Source: Oscillospiraceae bacterium
Lineage (GTDB): Bacteria; Bacillota; Clostridia; Oscillospirales; CAG-272
Reading direction: 5' to 3'
Length of the DNA: 62,186 bases
Assembly: GCA_015063545.1 (NCBI GenBank)
Contig: SVTX01000007.1
Coordinates: 1-62,186, forward strand
Part shown: positions 1 through 8,361 of the stretch, one piece after another
How positions within the stretch are numbered: the first letter of the stretch is position 1
Layout: each line of letters begins with the position of its first letter
Notes under the pieces: generated by a model
The model's database searches: none
Seen by the model: the letters and a program-made list of their open reading frames with translations, nothing else
What the model was told of the DNA's origin: nothing
Program-made: the position numbers and the translations under genes

Positions 1-659
1 CCTCTGTCCCACGCTACCTCGATTGCGTGGCGGATGGCACGCTCTACGCGGCTCGTGGTGGTCTGGTATTTCTTTGCCACGCTTGGGTAGAGAACTTTGG
101 TGACGCTGTTTATGATGTCGCTGTCCTTTATGGTGAGCAAAATCGCGGTTCGGAGATACTGATAGCCTTTGATGTGCGCGGGCACGCCTATCTGGTGGAT
201 TATACGAGTGACCTGCGCCTCTATGTCGGGGGATTCATCTGTCGGAAGTTGAGCAGAGTAGAATTCAGGAGAGCCTGAGTTTTTGCGCTTTTTGAGCATG
301 TTTTCAAGGTTTTGTATCAGGTTTTGTGTGTTGATGGGCTTGATAAGACATAGGTCTGCGCCCGCTTCAAGAGACTGAACGAAAATGTTTTGATTGGATA
401 TCGGTGAGGTCATCACTATGATGGGGGCTTTTTCCTTGCCGGATTTGATGCTTCTGACAAGCGAAAGCCCGTCTATTTTGGACAGCCAGATATCGGCAAT
501 TAGTATGTCGGGGTGAACTCTGCCTATAAGAGCCAGAGCATCTTCTCCGTTTGTAGCCTCGTCTATGTATCTGCACCCCGCGCGGGAAAGAGCTTCTTTG
601 AGCATGCTCCTTTGAGAGTTGTTTTCGTCGGCTATTAGTATTTTTGTTGTGTATTCCAC
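1..659 (-). CDS. spo0A: Stage 0 sporulation protein A, partial (C-terminus off window)
   Basis: Master response regulator of sporulation; when phosphorylated it binds 0A boxes. The 219 visible codons show an N-terminal receiver domain with acidic pair D11/E12, phospho-acceptor D56, T84 and K107. They continue into the Spo0A-specific effector domain, recognised by [13 protein letters not shown] and [20 protein letters not shown]. The final residues lie beyond base 1. The start is GTG at 659, chosen because AGGAGG sits at 670-675 and the receiver begins directly after it. The gene has its own promoter and is separated from rluB by a terminator. No clear 0A box was seen upstream. Confidence 0.96.
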   Translation of the reverse strand, partial: MEYTTKILIADENNSQRSMLKEALSRAGCRYIDEATNGEDALALIGRVHPDILIADIWLSKIDGLSLVRSIKSGKEKAPIIVMTSPISNQNIFVQSLEAGADLCLIKPINTQNLIQNLENMLKKRKNSGSPEFYSAQLPTDESPDIEAQVTRIIHQIGVPAHIKGYQYLRTAILLTIKDSDIINSVTKVLYPSVAKKYQTTTSRVERAIRHAIEVAWDR

Positions 660-704
660 TTTGCTTTTTCCTCCTGTAATACGTTTTTTAATGTTTACAG
701 TAAT

Positions 705-733
705 ATATTACCATAAATTAGGAGATTTTGCAA
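705..733 (-). promoter_or_regulatory. Sigma-A promoter of spo0A
   Basis: Reading on the minus strand, -35 TTGCAA (733-728), a 17-bp spacer and -10 TAATAT (710-705) lie about 45 bp before the spo0A GTG. I could not find a convincing sigma-H promoter or 0A boxes, so this is the only promoter I can support in the 661-809 gap. Confidence 0.5.
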
Positions 734-809
734 TATAATTTCCAAAAATTACCAATGGTGAGATTTAACAAAGTTTTAGAATAAAAAATGTAAAAAATAT
801 CCAATTTAC

Positions 810-857
810 AAAAAACGGTACTTGCATGTGTCATTTAGGACACAACGCGAAGTACCG
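810..857 (-). terminator. Intrinsic terminator after rluB
   Basis: On the minus strand a two-part stem (CGGTACTT with AAGTACCG, and an inner GTGTC with GACAC) is followed directly by six T. It starts 5 bp past the rluB stop and separates this operon from spo0A. Confidence 0.85.
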
Positions 858-862
858 CTTGA

Positions 863-1600
863 TCAACATTTCTGCAAATATTCAATTTCATTTTCCGTCA
901 AAAATCTCCATTTGCCGACGGGGAGATCTCCAAGCTTCACATCCCCGACAGCTACACGGCAAAGTCTTTTTATTTTGACACCGTGAGCATCGCACATTCT
1001 GCGTATCTGGCGGTTTCTGCCCTCGTAAAGCTCAAACTGCACGATTGTATTTGAGGCGTTTTGAGCGAGTTTTTGAACGGTTACGGGCACAGTCTCTCTC
1101 CCGTCTATAAGTATGGAGTTACCCAGAACGTTTATTTGCGGATCGGACAAAACTCCGTCAATCGTTACGTGATATATTTTGGGAATAGAGTGGCGCGGAT
1201 GCGTGAGCTTGTTTGCAAGCTCACCGTCGTTTGTGAGCAACAAAAGTCCGTCAGAATCCATATCGAGTCTGCCTATAGGGTAAACTCTGACACTTTTGCC
1301 TGCGCTGTCTTTGAGGTCGCGACAAAGGTGTGTGACGTCGGTTCGCCCTTTTTCATCAGATGCGGTTGTGACTATTCCTCGCGGCTTGTTGAGCATTATA
1401 TAAAATTTTTCATTTGTGAGCATGCGGATTATTTTGCCGTTGTACTCCACAACGTCAACAGCGGGATCTATTTTCTGCCCGAGTGTGGCTATTTTGCCGT
1501 TGACCTTTACCTTGCCACCTTGAATTTCCGCTTCGGCGGCGCGTCTGGACATTATTCCGCAGTCGGTAAAATATTTTGATATTCTTATGCTTTCCATCAT
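863..1600 (-). CDS. rluB: rRNA pseudouridine synthase, RluB/RsuA family
   Basis: Converts a specific rRNA uridine (23S by homology to Bacillus RluB) to pseudouridine. The 245-aa protein has an N-terminal S4 RNA-binding domain (about residues 4-60). The catalytic fold follows, with the family signature YPIGRLDMDSDGLLLLTND carrying the catalytic Asp in GRLD, and later the NRQIRRM motif. The start is one of two adjacent ATGs with little Shine-Dalgarno, 5 bp after the dacF-like stop, which suggests translational coupling. The dacF-rluB-scpAB neighbourhood resembles Bacillus. The exact target U versus RsuA-type specificity is inferred. Confidence 0.95.
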   Translation of the reverse strand: MMESIRISKYFTDCGIMSRRAAEAEIQGGKVKVNGKIATLGQKIDPAVDVVEYNGKIIRMLTNEKFYIMLNKPRGIVTTASDEKGRTDVTHLCRDLKDSAGKSVRVYPIGRLDMDSDGLLLLTNDGELANKLTHPRHSIPKIYHVTIDGVLSDPQINVLGNSILIDGRETVPVTVQKLAQNASNTIVQFELYEGRNRQIRRMCDAHGVKIKRLCRVAVGDVKLGDLPVGKWRFLTENEIEYLQKC

Positions 1601-1605
1601 TAATA

Positions 1606-2817
1606 TTATGTGAATAGCGAAGCTATCCTTTTGAACAGATTAGATTTGTTTTTATCTGCGGCGACCGTATCTGTCGCGCGCAGGGGAGTGGTAGCGATAG
1701 TTTCTCCGCCCGTTGTGAATATAAGCGTTCCAAGTCTCTCTCCTTTTACAACTCCACCCATGTGAAATCTTGGTAGCTCAAATACGCATTTTATTTCTTT
1801 GTGATCTCTTGGGAGTATCACGGTCAGAGCTTCGGAGTTGGCAACCGTGACGCTGTCGCGGCACGCGCCCGAAAGGGGCAGAGAATACGTGAATTCGCCC
1901 ACCTCGCAGAGCGTTACCCTCGTATAAAGCGATGATGCAAAATCGAGCAGCTTTTTATGGTCGTTCCAGTCCGACGGCGCGTTAAGTGTGACGCAGATAT
2001 ATTCCACCCCGTCGCGTTCCGCCGCGCTGACAAGACATCTGCCGCTTTTTTTGGTAAATCCGGTCTTTATGCCGATAGCGCCTTCGTAGCTTTTGAGAAG
2101 CTTGTTGTGATTTACAAGAAGCCTTGTGCCTTGATTTTTGTGCAGAGGTATGGTTGTCTTATACGTAGAAACTATTTTTCGGAACGTATCGTTTTTCATG
2201 GCCTCGCGGGCTATCATGGCAAGCTCCTTTGCCGTTGTATGATGTCCTTCCGAGTCAAGTCCGTGGGGGTTTTGGAAGCTTGTGCTTGTGAGTCCCATTT
2301 CGAACGCGGTTTTGTTCATCATTTGAGCAAAGCCTTCGATACTGCCACCCACTTCCACTGCGATAGCTGCTGCCGCGTCGTTGGCGGATTCAAGCAACAT
2401 GGCATAGAGAAGCTGTTCCATGGTCAGCTCCTCGCCCTCGTAAAGGTATATTGATGAACCCTCTATACCGACGGCAAGGGGGGATATTTTCACAGGCTTT
2501 TGAATGTCGCAGTGCTGCAGAGCAACAAGAGCAGTCATGATTTTCGTTGTAGATGCCATAGGCAGCTCTTTGTCGCAGTTTTTTGACCAAATTATTTCCC
2601 CGGTCTGCGATTCTATGACTATCGCGCTTTGCGCCGATATATCACTTTCAAGAGGTCGCTCGGATGATTCGGAAGCGAGCAGGGATGGGGATATTTGCGT
2701 ATCCGACGGAGCTTGCAGGTTTTGCGAGCATCCGCACAACACAGACAAACATAACAACACAGCCGTCACGACTATGGCGGCTTTTATTTTGCGAATTCTT
2801 TTCGATAATTTAAGCAC
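1606..2817 (-). CDS. D-alanyl-D-alanine carboxypeptidase lipoprotein (DacF/DacB-like)
   Basis: Penicillin-binding DD-carboxypeptidase (peptidase S11) that trims the terminal D-Ala of peptidoglycan stem peptides outside the membrane. The catalytic motifs are present: STTK (in MASTTKIMTAL), SAN (in LLESANDAAAA) and KTG (in IGIKTGFTKKSGR). The N-terminus carries a hydrophobic segment ending in LCGC, a lipobox, so membrane anchoring is likely. The start chosen is GTG at 2817, because GGAGGG lies 6 nt before it; an in-frame TTG at 2835 would overlap that ribosome binding site. Linkage to gerW and spo0A suggests a cortex role, which is inference. A long hairpin covers its Shine-Dalgarno. Confidence 0.94.
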   Translation of the reverse strand: MLKLSKRIRKIKAAIVVTAVLLCLSVLCGCSQNLQAPSDTQISPSLLASESSERPLESDISAQSAIVIESQTGEIIWSKNCDKELPMASTTKIMTALVALQHCDIQKPVKISPLAVGIEGSSIYLYEGEELTMEQLLYAMLLESANDAAAAIAVEVGGSIEGFAQMMNKTAFEMGLTSTSFQNPHGLDSEGHHTTAKELAMIAREAMKNDTFRKIVSTYKTTIPLHKNQGTRLLVNHNKLLKSYEGAIGIKTGFTKKSGRCLVSAAERDGVEYICVTLNAPSDWNDHKKLLDFASSLYTRVTLCEVGEFTYSLPLSGACRDSVTVANSEALTVILPRDHKEIKCVFELPRFHMGGVVKGERLGTLIFTTGGETIATTPLRATDTVAADKNKSNLFKRIASLFT

Positions 2818-2820
2818 AAC

Positions 2821-2883
2821 AAACCCTCCGGGCAAAAACTTTTAAAATTTACTTATAAAAGTATATTTGCCCGAAAGGGTTTT
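2821..2883 (-). promoter_or_regulatory. Long hairpin occluding the carboxypeptidase ribosome binding site
   Basis: On the minus strand, the arm at 2883-2867 (AAACCCTTTCGGGCAAA) can pair with the arm at 2836-2821 (TTTGCCCGGAGGGTTT). An inner ACTTTTA/TAAAAGT-type stem lies in the 30-nt loop. The 3-prime arm contains the GGAGGG ribosome binding site of the downstream gene. Whether it acts as a terminator for gerW, a translational block or both is unknown; the T-tract after it is poor. Confidence 0.55.
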
Positions 2884-2903
2884 TATGATAGTTTTGCCTG
2901 AGC

Positions 2904-3320
2904 TCAGTTTGCTTCGTCCTCGGAGTTGTCCTTAGCGAAAAGCGCCTTTATCTTTGCGATGATCTCAGGTGAGCGATCGAGAATTTCGGAGATCTGCTCG
3001 ATGGGATCTGAGGGATTCTTAAGACCGATGTTTACCATTTCGGTCTTTCCGTCTGCGCTGATGCAGAGAAATCCTACGGGCTGAATGGAGATTCCTGTTC
3101 CTCCGCCTGCGCCGAAATTCTGGGGCTTTGCCTTTTCGGACTTGTCATTAAAGTCAATGCCGCCCGTAGCGTATCCTACAGCAACCTTGGAGATCGGGAT
3201 GATGGTAGTACCCGATGCAGTCTGAATGGGAGAGCCGATAACGGTATCGGCGTCAATGATGTTTTTTACCTGCGACAAAGTAGCCGCGATAACTTCCTGG
3301 AGTTTGTTTTCTGATGCCAT
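2904..3320 (-). CDS. gerW: Sporulation protein GerW (YtfJ family)
   Basis: 138-aa member of the GerW/YtfJ family, needed in Bacillus for spore germination with L-alanine; the molecular role is poorly defined. Recognised by the conserved core TVIGSPIQTASGTTIIPISK, the VGYATGG segment and the Gly-rich FGAGGGTGISIQPVGFL. There is no signal peptide. It sits 27 bp behind the DUF2953 protein, the same pairing as ytfI-ytfJ in Bacillus, which supports both calls. The start ATG is preceded by GAAAGGAA. Confidence 0.93.
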   Translation of the reverse strand: MASENKLQEVIAATLSQVKNIIDADTVIGSPIQTASGTTIIPISKVAVGYATGGIDFNDKSEKAKPQNFGAGGGTGISIQPVGFLCISADGKTEMVNIGLKNPSDPIEQISEILDRSPEIIAKIKALFAKDNSEDEAN

Positions 3321-3347
3321 AACAAAATTCCTTTCATTTATATGAGT

Positions 3348-4142
3348 TTAAATTTTTTTCGTGGTCTGCGAATTTGTAAATACGTGGTTTTGATTTGTGC
3401 TTGATGCTGTATTTGTCGATGTTTGAGGAGGAGTGGGCTGTATATTGAACCAGCCGACGATTCCCTTGATACCGCACTTGAATATAACACATAGAAGCCC
3501 AAACAGATTCATGGAGAAAGATAATTTCAAGTCTGCTTCAATGCTATCGGACAGATAGTCGGGCTCAATACATACGTCTGCGCGTTTTTGTCCGTGCAGA
3601 TTGGAGTTACTGTCCAGAATCGTAATAAGTGCGCCGTATGCGGTGTATATAGCGCTCCAACGAAGAGCCACCTGCGCCGCGTCGGGACCGCCAACCTTTA
3701 TTCTTATCCTGGAGGTTTTGATATGAAGATGGGAGAAGAAAGTAGACAGAAACAGTCTTGCAAGCTCCGAGAAAAAGCTTACCATATCCGTCACAGGTGG
3801 ACGGCTTGCCTTTTTCTGCTTTTTGAGAGCCTTGCGCTCAGCTTTTGAAAGCTTTTTTTCTTCTGCCTTGCGAGCCTTCTTTTTCGCCAATTTTTCAGCT
3901 TTTTTCGCCGCCTTTTTCTCGGCAAGCTTTTGCGCTTTTTTCTCGCGTTTGGCTATTTTTTTTGGAGTGTAGTCGCGTATCTTATATTTTTTTTCTTTTT
4001 TGGGCAATAGCCGTATCTTTATTCCGAATACCCAAAGACTGAGACGAAACTCATCCTTCAGCTCCATATTCACGGATACGCGCACAGAAAAGAGCAATAC
4101 CAAAATTGCAGCAATAATTAAAAATACAATTATAGAGATCAC
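3348..4142 (-). CDS. DUF2953 membrane protein (YtfI-like)
   Basis: 264-aa protein with one N-terminal transmembrane helix (about residues 2-20), then a very Lys/Ala-rich charged stretch (about 50-115, largely KKAEKLAKK-like, probably coiled coil). A DUF2953-type C-terminal half follows. The family has no assigned biochemical role and usually sits next to gerW, as here. The low-complexity Lys stretch is longer than I would expect of the family. The call rests on context plus the N- and C-terminal pattern. Confidence 0.8.
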   Translation of the reverse strand: MISIIVFLIIAAILVLLFSVRVSVNMELKDEFRLSLWVFGIKIRLLPKKEKKYKIRDYTPKKIAKREKKAQKLAEKKAAKKAEKLAKKKARKAEEKKLSKAERKALKKQKKASRPPVTDMVSFFSELARLFLSTFFSHLHIKTSRIRIKVGGPDAAQVALRWSAIYTAYGALITILDSNSNLHGQKRADVCIEPDYLSDSIEADLKLSFSMNLFGLLCVIFKCGIKGIVGWFNIQPTPPQTSTNTASSTNQNHVFTNSQTTKKI

Positions 4143-4169
4143 TCCTTTCTCTGATATTTGAATGGATTA

Positions 4170-4826
4170 TTATTCGTTGATTTGATCTTCTTTTGTTTCT
4201 TCGGAACTGTTTTCATTTGAGATGGGAGGAAGCATCATGCCGACTTCTCCCACAAGTCCGATGTTTGCGCCTTCCTCATCGCTCTCTGCCGGAGGAGTGA
4301 ATTCACACTGGGGAAGCTCGTCAAGAGAGTTCAGCCCGAACACTCTCAAAAACTTTTCGGTTGTTGCATAAAGCATGGGGCGTCCCGGCGCGTCAAGTCT
4401 GCCGCAACAGGCAATAAGATTCTTGTCAATGAGAGATGTCATGGCGTATGAGGAATCAACTCCTCTTACCGAATCCACGTAGGAACGTGTTACGGGCTGA
4501 TTGTAAGCTACTACAGCCAGAGCTTCCATTGTTGAATTGGACAGGTTGCCGCCTCGTTTTATTCCAAGTGCTTCTCTTATGTAAGGCATGTATTCTTCCT
4601 TAGTTGAGAACTGACAGGAGTCGGGATACATCAGAAGCAGAATTCCGCGAGTGGATTTTTTGGAATTGTATTCCTTTGACATAGCCTCTACTATGCTTTT
4701 AACGTCGCCGACCGAAAGTCCGAGGACCTCCGAGAGCTTTTCATAGGCTATAGGGTGACCCGCGGCGTAAAGTATTGCCTCTATGGCACCCGATATATTT
4801 GTTAAAGTTGCATTTTCTTCACTCAT
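4170..4826 (-). CDS. scpB: Segregation and condensation protein B
   Basis: Kleisin-associated subunit that binds ScpA and, with Smc (encoded at 20592), forms the condensin complex organising chromosome segregation. The 218-aa sequence shows the two winged-helix domains: GAIEAILYAAGHPI at the N-terminus and STMEALAVVAYNQPVTRSYV in the middle. The C-terminal tail is acidic and unstructured. Its ATG lies inside the 3-prime end of scpA (4-nt overlap), indicating translational coupling. Confidence 0.97.
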   Translation of the reverse strand: MSEENATLTNISGAIEAILYAAGHPIAYEKLSEVLGLSVGDVKSIVEAMSKEYNSKKSTRGILLLMYPDSCQFSTKEEYMPYIREALGIKRGGNLSNSTMEALAVVAYNQPVTRSYVDSVRGVDSSYAMTSLIDKNLIACCGRLDAPGRPMLYATTEKFLRVFGLNSLDELPQCEFTPPAESDEEGANIGLVGEVGMMLPPISNENSSEETKEDQINE

Positions 4827-5647
4827 GTTGTCGCCTCGCTTTCTGTAAACATATCAAGCTGCTTGTCCGCCTCCTTGATAGCCGAGCCGAATTCTCCGGG
4901 CACATCCTCGGGGGGATTTTCATTTATCATAAATTTCGCGTCATCCCCCATAAGCGAGGATATACCGCTATCGTCTTCCGCGATAAGTATTCTCCGCACC
5001 TTGATAAGTTCAAGGACACCGAGAAATATTGCTATCATGTCGTTGAGAGATACGGCGTCTTCAAGCAGCTCTCTGAGACTTGTCTCCTTTTTTTGGGACA
5101 TATGCTTGAGAATTCCCACGATCTTCACCTCAACGGGCACTATGGGCTTGCTTATCATAGGGGTAAACGTCTCTCTGTCGGGCAGAGGACGGTTTTCGTT
5201 ATAGGTCAGTATACGTCTGACTGCCAACAGCAGACTTTCGGTCTCCTGATCTGCAACGAAAGACTTATCTATTGATATTTCATCAGTGTCTTTTTCAAGT
5301 CTTCCCGAGTATTTTGCGTATTCGGGTAAAAGTTTTTTGGCTGCTTCTTTAGCTTGCTGATATTTTATAAGCATTTCGGCAAGCGCGGCTCTGGGGTCTT
5401 CTTCATCCTCTACCACCTTGGGCAGCAGCATTTTGCTTTTGATGAGCATAAGTTCGCTCGCCATGACGATAAACTCTGAGGCAAGCTCCATGTCCAGCGC
5501 CTGCGCCGCCGCAATATATTCCATATACTGCTCGCAGATGAGGTTTATCGGAATGTCCTCAATGCTTACTTTATTCTTTTGTATAAGGCTCAACAATAAG
5601 TCAAGCGGGCCCTCGAATTTTTCGAGGCGGTAATTTAAAGCGTCCAT
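4823..5647 (-). CDS. scpA: Segregation and condensation protein A (kleisin)
   Basis: Kleisin subunit bridging the Smc head domains. The 274-aa protein begins with the typical YRLEKFEGPLDLLLSLIQKN motif and contains ASEFIVMASELMLIKSKMLLP. A C-terminal winged-helix region includes FLGVLELIKVRRI. It overlaps scpB by 4 nt and follows the M50 protease gene by 22 bp, so it is part of the long minus-strand operon. Confidence 0.97.
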   Translation of the reverse strand: MDALNYRLEKFEGPLDLLLSLIQKNKVSIEDIPINLICEQYMEYIAAAQALDMELASEFIVMASELMLIKSKMLLPKVVEDEEDPRAALAEMLIKYQQAKEAAKKLLPEYAKYSGRLEKDTDEISIDKSFVADQETESLLLAVRRILTYNENRPLPDRETFTPMISKPIVPVEVKIVGILKHMSQKKETSLRELLEDAVSLNDMIAIFLGVLELIKVRRILIAEDDSGISSLMGDDAKFMINENPPEDVPGEFGSAIKEADKQLDMFTESEATT

Positions 5648-5669
5648 TGGAGCCTCCGGTCAGATATGA

Positions 5670-6383
5670 TTAGAGCAGCGCGGTAAAGAGTTTTTCAAAG
5701 GGGAAAGCAACAAAATCCATAACCCACGAGGCGATCGTTGACGTCAGATAAACGCCGAACACACGCGAAAGGATAAGGTTTATTGCCATAACTATCAAAA
5801 ACGAATATCTTTCATACTGCATGAGCATGAAATACCATTTTGCCGGCAAAAACGCCGTAATAAAACGTGAGCCGTCAAACGGAGGAATGGGTATAAGATT
5901 GAATACCATAAACACGAAGTTGTACATAGCAGACAGATAAAAGAAGGTTTGAGTTATATAGAATATGTTATAAACGAATTCCGTTGTGTCTGTCGACCAG
6001 AAGTACTTTATCTGAAGGAATAATGTGAAGATGTACAAAAACGTACTTATAACTCCGAGCAGAAAATTCGCAAGCGGTCCTGCTATACCTGTGATAGCCA
6101 TGCCCCTTTTGGGATTTCTGAAATTCCTTGCGTTTATGGGAACGGGCTTTGCCCAACCGAAGCCGAACGCGATCATGCAAAGAGTGCCCCAAAGGTCGAG
6201 GTGCTTTGCAGGGTTTATTGTCAATCTGCCAAGGTTGAACGCCGTTCTGTCGCCCATTTTGTAAGCGGCATATGCGTGCGCCGCTTCGTGACATGAAAGC
6301 GCGAAAAGCACTATCGGTACGGTCAGAATAAGCTGAATTATTGCTATTTTTATATCTCCTGTGGAGAGAAGAGAAAAAAGCAT
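5670..6383 (-). CDS. Site-2 protease family (M50) membrane metalloprotease
   Basis: 237-aa intramembrane zinc protease of the small YwhC-type M50 class. The HEAAH active site is at residues 32-36 within a transmembrane helix. The second metal-ligand region is NLIPIPPFDGSR (Asp ligand), and several further hydrophobic helices follow. No PDZ domain is present, unlike RseP. Substrate unknown. AGGAGG precedes the ATG. It lies in the same place as in many Firmicutes, directly before scpA. Confidence 0.93.
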   Translation of the reverse strand: MLFSLLSTGDIKIAIIQLILTVPIVLFALSCHEAAHAYAAYKMGDRTAFNLGRLTINPAKHLDLWGTLCMIAFGFGWAKPVPINARNFRNPKRGMAITGIAGPLANFLLGVISTFLYIFTLFLQIKYFWSTDTTEFVYNIFYITQTFFYLSAMYNFVFMVFNLIPIPPFDGSRFITAFLPAKWYFMLMQYERYSFLIVMAINLILSRVFGVYLTSTIASWVMDFVAFPFEKLFTALL

Positions 6384-6422
6384 GTAAACCTCCTGGAAAA
6401 TTTGAGCACATTCAGCTCAAAA

Positions 6423-7721
6423 TTATACGTCGCATCTTATAAGGTCATCGTACGTCTCGCGTCTGACTGCGACACGGGCATTGCCGTCCTTTACAAGAAT
6501 AACCGGAGGACGGGGAATACGGTTATAGTTTGATGCCATGGAATAGTTATACGCACCGGTTACAAGTACGGCGAGAATATCTCCGCGTTCCGCGTGCTGA
6601 ATGTCCATGTCTTCGCCAAGCAGGTCGCCGGATTCACAGCATCTGCCTGCCAGTGTTGCCCTGAAATCTCTGGGGGCATCGGCGCGGTTGGCTATAAGCG
6701 CTGTGTAACGGGACTGATAAAGCGCGTATCTGGGGTTATCGGGCATTCCGCCGTCCACCGAGATATAATTCTTGAATCCGGGTATCTGTTTTACAGAGCC
6801 TACGGTATAGAGAGTTATACCTGCCGCCGCTACTATGGAGCGACCGGGTTCAAGACGCACCTGGGGCATTTCAATGCCGTTTTGATTACAAAATCCGGTG
6901 ACTACCTTGGCAATATCGGATATTGCCTGAGCGTAGTCTATATGGGGATCGTTTTCGGTGTATCTTACACCGAGACCGCCGCCCAGATTAAGCTCGCGAA
7001 TAGAAAAATTGCATTCTTTTTTTATCTCGGCAATGAATCTTACCATTATATCTGCGGCATCGGAGAAGGGATAAATGTCAAATATCTGGGATCCGATGTG
7101 GCAGTGAAGTCCGTAAAGCTCAACACCGTCGCATGCGATAGCCTTCTTCACTATCTCCATAGCCTGTCCGGTCTCTATTGCACTTCCGAATTTTGAATCG
7201 ACGCTGCCGGTTACTACCGCCTTGTGAGTGTGGGGATCAATGCCGGGTGTGATGCGGAGCAAAATACCCTGTTTTGTTCCTCTGCGCATAGCTTCAGCGT
7301 TTACCGCATAAAGCTCGTCGGTGTTATCTACGACTATTCTGCCGACACCCATGTCCATAGCATCGGAAATATCTTTGTCTGTTTTGTTGTTGCCGTGAAA
7401 ATATATGCGGTCTGCAGGGAATCCCGCGCTTTTTGCGGTGAAAAGTTCACCGCCTGAAACGCAGTCAATGCCGAGCCCTTCCTCTGCGGCTATTTTGTAT
7501 ATCTCTTTGAAGCAGAGTGACTTTGATGCGAACAGGGGCAGAGCACCCTTGCCAAAATTCTTTTCTGCTGCGGAGAGGTATGTTCTCATATTTTGTCTTA
7601 TTACGTTTTCGTCAAGGATGTATGCGGGAGTTCCAAACTCGCGCGCAAGCTCTACGGTGTCCATGCCACCTATTGTGAGGTGTCCTTGACTGTTTACCGA
7701 TAAATGCGGATGAAGTATCAT
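6423..7721 (-). CDS. lysA: Diaminopimelate decarboxylase
   Basis: PLP enzyme of fold type III that converts meso-diaminopimelate to L-lysine and CO2, the last step of lysine biosynthesis. The 432-aa protein has the PLP lysine in LFASKSLCFKEI (N-terminal barrel), the GLHCHIGSQI phosphate-loop region, the LEPGRSIVAAAG motif and the substrate Cys motif CESGDLLGED at the dimer interface. Length is normal. It is transcribed with engB (18-bp gap) and the M50 protease gene. Confidence 0.96.
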   Translation of the reverse strand: MILHPHLSVNSQGHLTIGGMDTVELAREFGTPAYILDENVIRQNMRTYLSAAEKNFGKGALPLFASKSLCFKEIYKIAAEEGLGIDCVSGGELFTAKSAGFPADRIYFHGNNKTDKDISDAMDMGVGRIVVDNTDELYAVNAEAMRRGTKQGILLRITPGIDPHTHKAVVTGSVDSKFGSAIETGQAMEIVKKAIACDGVELYGLHCHIGSQIFDIYPFSDAADIMVRFIAEIKKECNFSIRELNLGGGLGVRYTENDPHIDYAQAISDIAKVVTGFCNQNGIEMPQVRLEPGRSIVAAAGITLYTVGSVKQIPGFKNYISVDGGMPDNPRYALYQSRYTALIANRADAPRDFRATLAGRCCESGDLLGEDMDIQHAERGDILAVLVTGAYNYSMASNYNRIPRPPVILVKDGNARVAVRRETYDDLIRCDV

Positions 7722-7739
7722 TAGTGTGTCCTCGTATAA

Positions 7740-8348
7740 TTAAAGTTTTACTCCCGTAAGCTCGGATATTGCCGTCCAAAGTTCGGCTTTGCCCTCGCCC
7801 TTGAGAGAGGAGAAGGGAATTATGGGAGTACCTTCGCGGATGAGCTCGTCGCCCGATATCACCGCAAGATTATTTGCACGCTCGGTCTTGTTCAGCTTAT
7901 CTATCTTTGTGATGACAAGGATGTAAGGAATTCCGGATGCGTTCATCCAGTTAAGCATCATAGCATCGTCGTTCGTGATACCTACTCGGCTGTCAACAAG
8001 CTGTACGACACCGCGGATGAGATCTGCGTTTTTATTTTTGGTAAAATAACCGTCTGTCAGAGCCGACCACTTATCCCGATCCGCAGGATTTCTCGCGGCA
8101 AATCCGTATCCCGGAAGGTCCACAAGAAAGAGCTTTTTATCAACCTCGTAGAAATTCACGGTTATTGTCTTGCCGGGAGTAGCCGATACTCTTGCCAGGG
8201 ATTTTCTTCCGAGAAGAGTATTTATGAGTGAGCTTTTTCCAACGTTTGATCTGCCCGAAAGCGCGATTTGAGGAATCGGATCAGCGGGGAATTGGCTTGC
8301 AAAGCCCGCGGTCATTTTAAGATTGGTATTCTGAATATTAAGTCCCAT
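7740..8348 (-). CDS. engB: Ribosome biogenesis GTPase YsxC/EngB
   Basis: Essential small GTPase of late 50S subunit assembly. The 202-aa protein shows the P-loop GRSNVGKSSLIN, switch region SATPGKT, DLPGYGFA (G3) and TKIDKL (G4). The start is the ATG at 8348, preceded by AGGAG; longer readings that run back into lon have no support. It lies 14 bp after lon, the conserved lon-ysxC order of Firmicutes. Confidence 0.97.
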   Translation of the reverse strand: MGLNIQNTNLKMTAGFASQFPADPIPQIALSGRSNVGKSSLINTLLGRKSLARVSATPGKTITVNFYEVDKKLFLVDLPGYGFAARNPADRDKWSALTDGYFTKNKNADLIRGVVQLVDSRVGITNDDAMMLNWMNASGIPYILVITKIDKLNKTERANNLAVISGDELIREGTPIIPFSSLKGEGKAELWTAISELTGVKL

Positions 8349-8361
8349 AATGAGGCTCCTG

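Noticed and set aside
27..278. Plus-strand frame at the left edge
   Set aside because: Antisense to the conserved C-terminal domain of spo0A.
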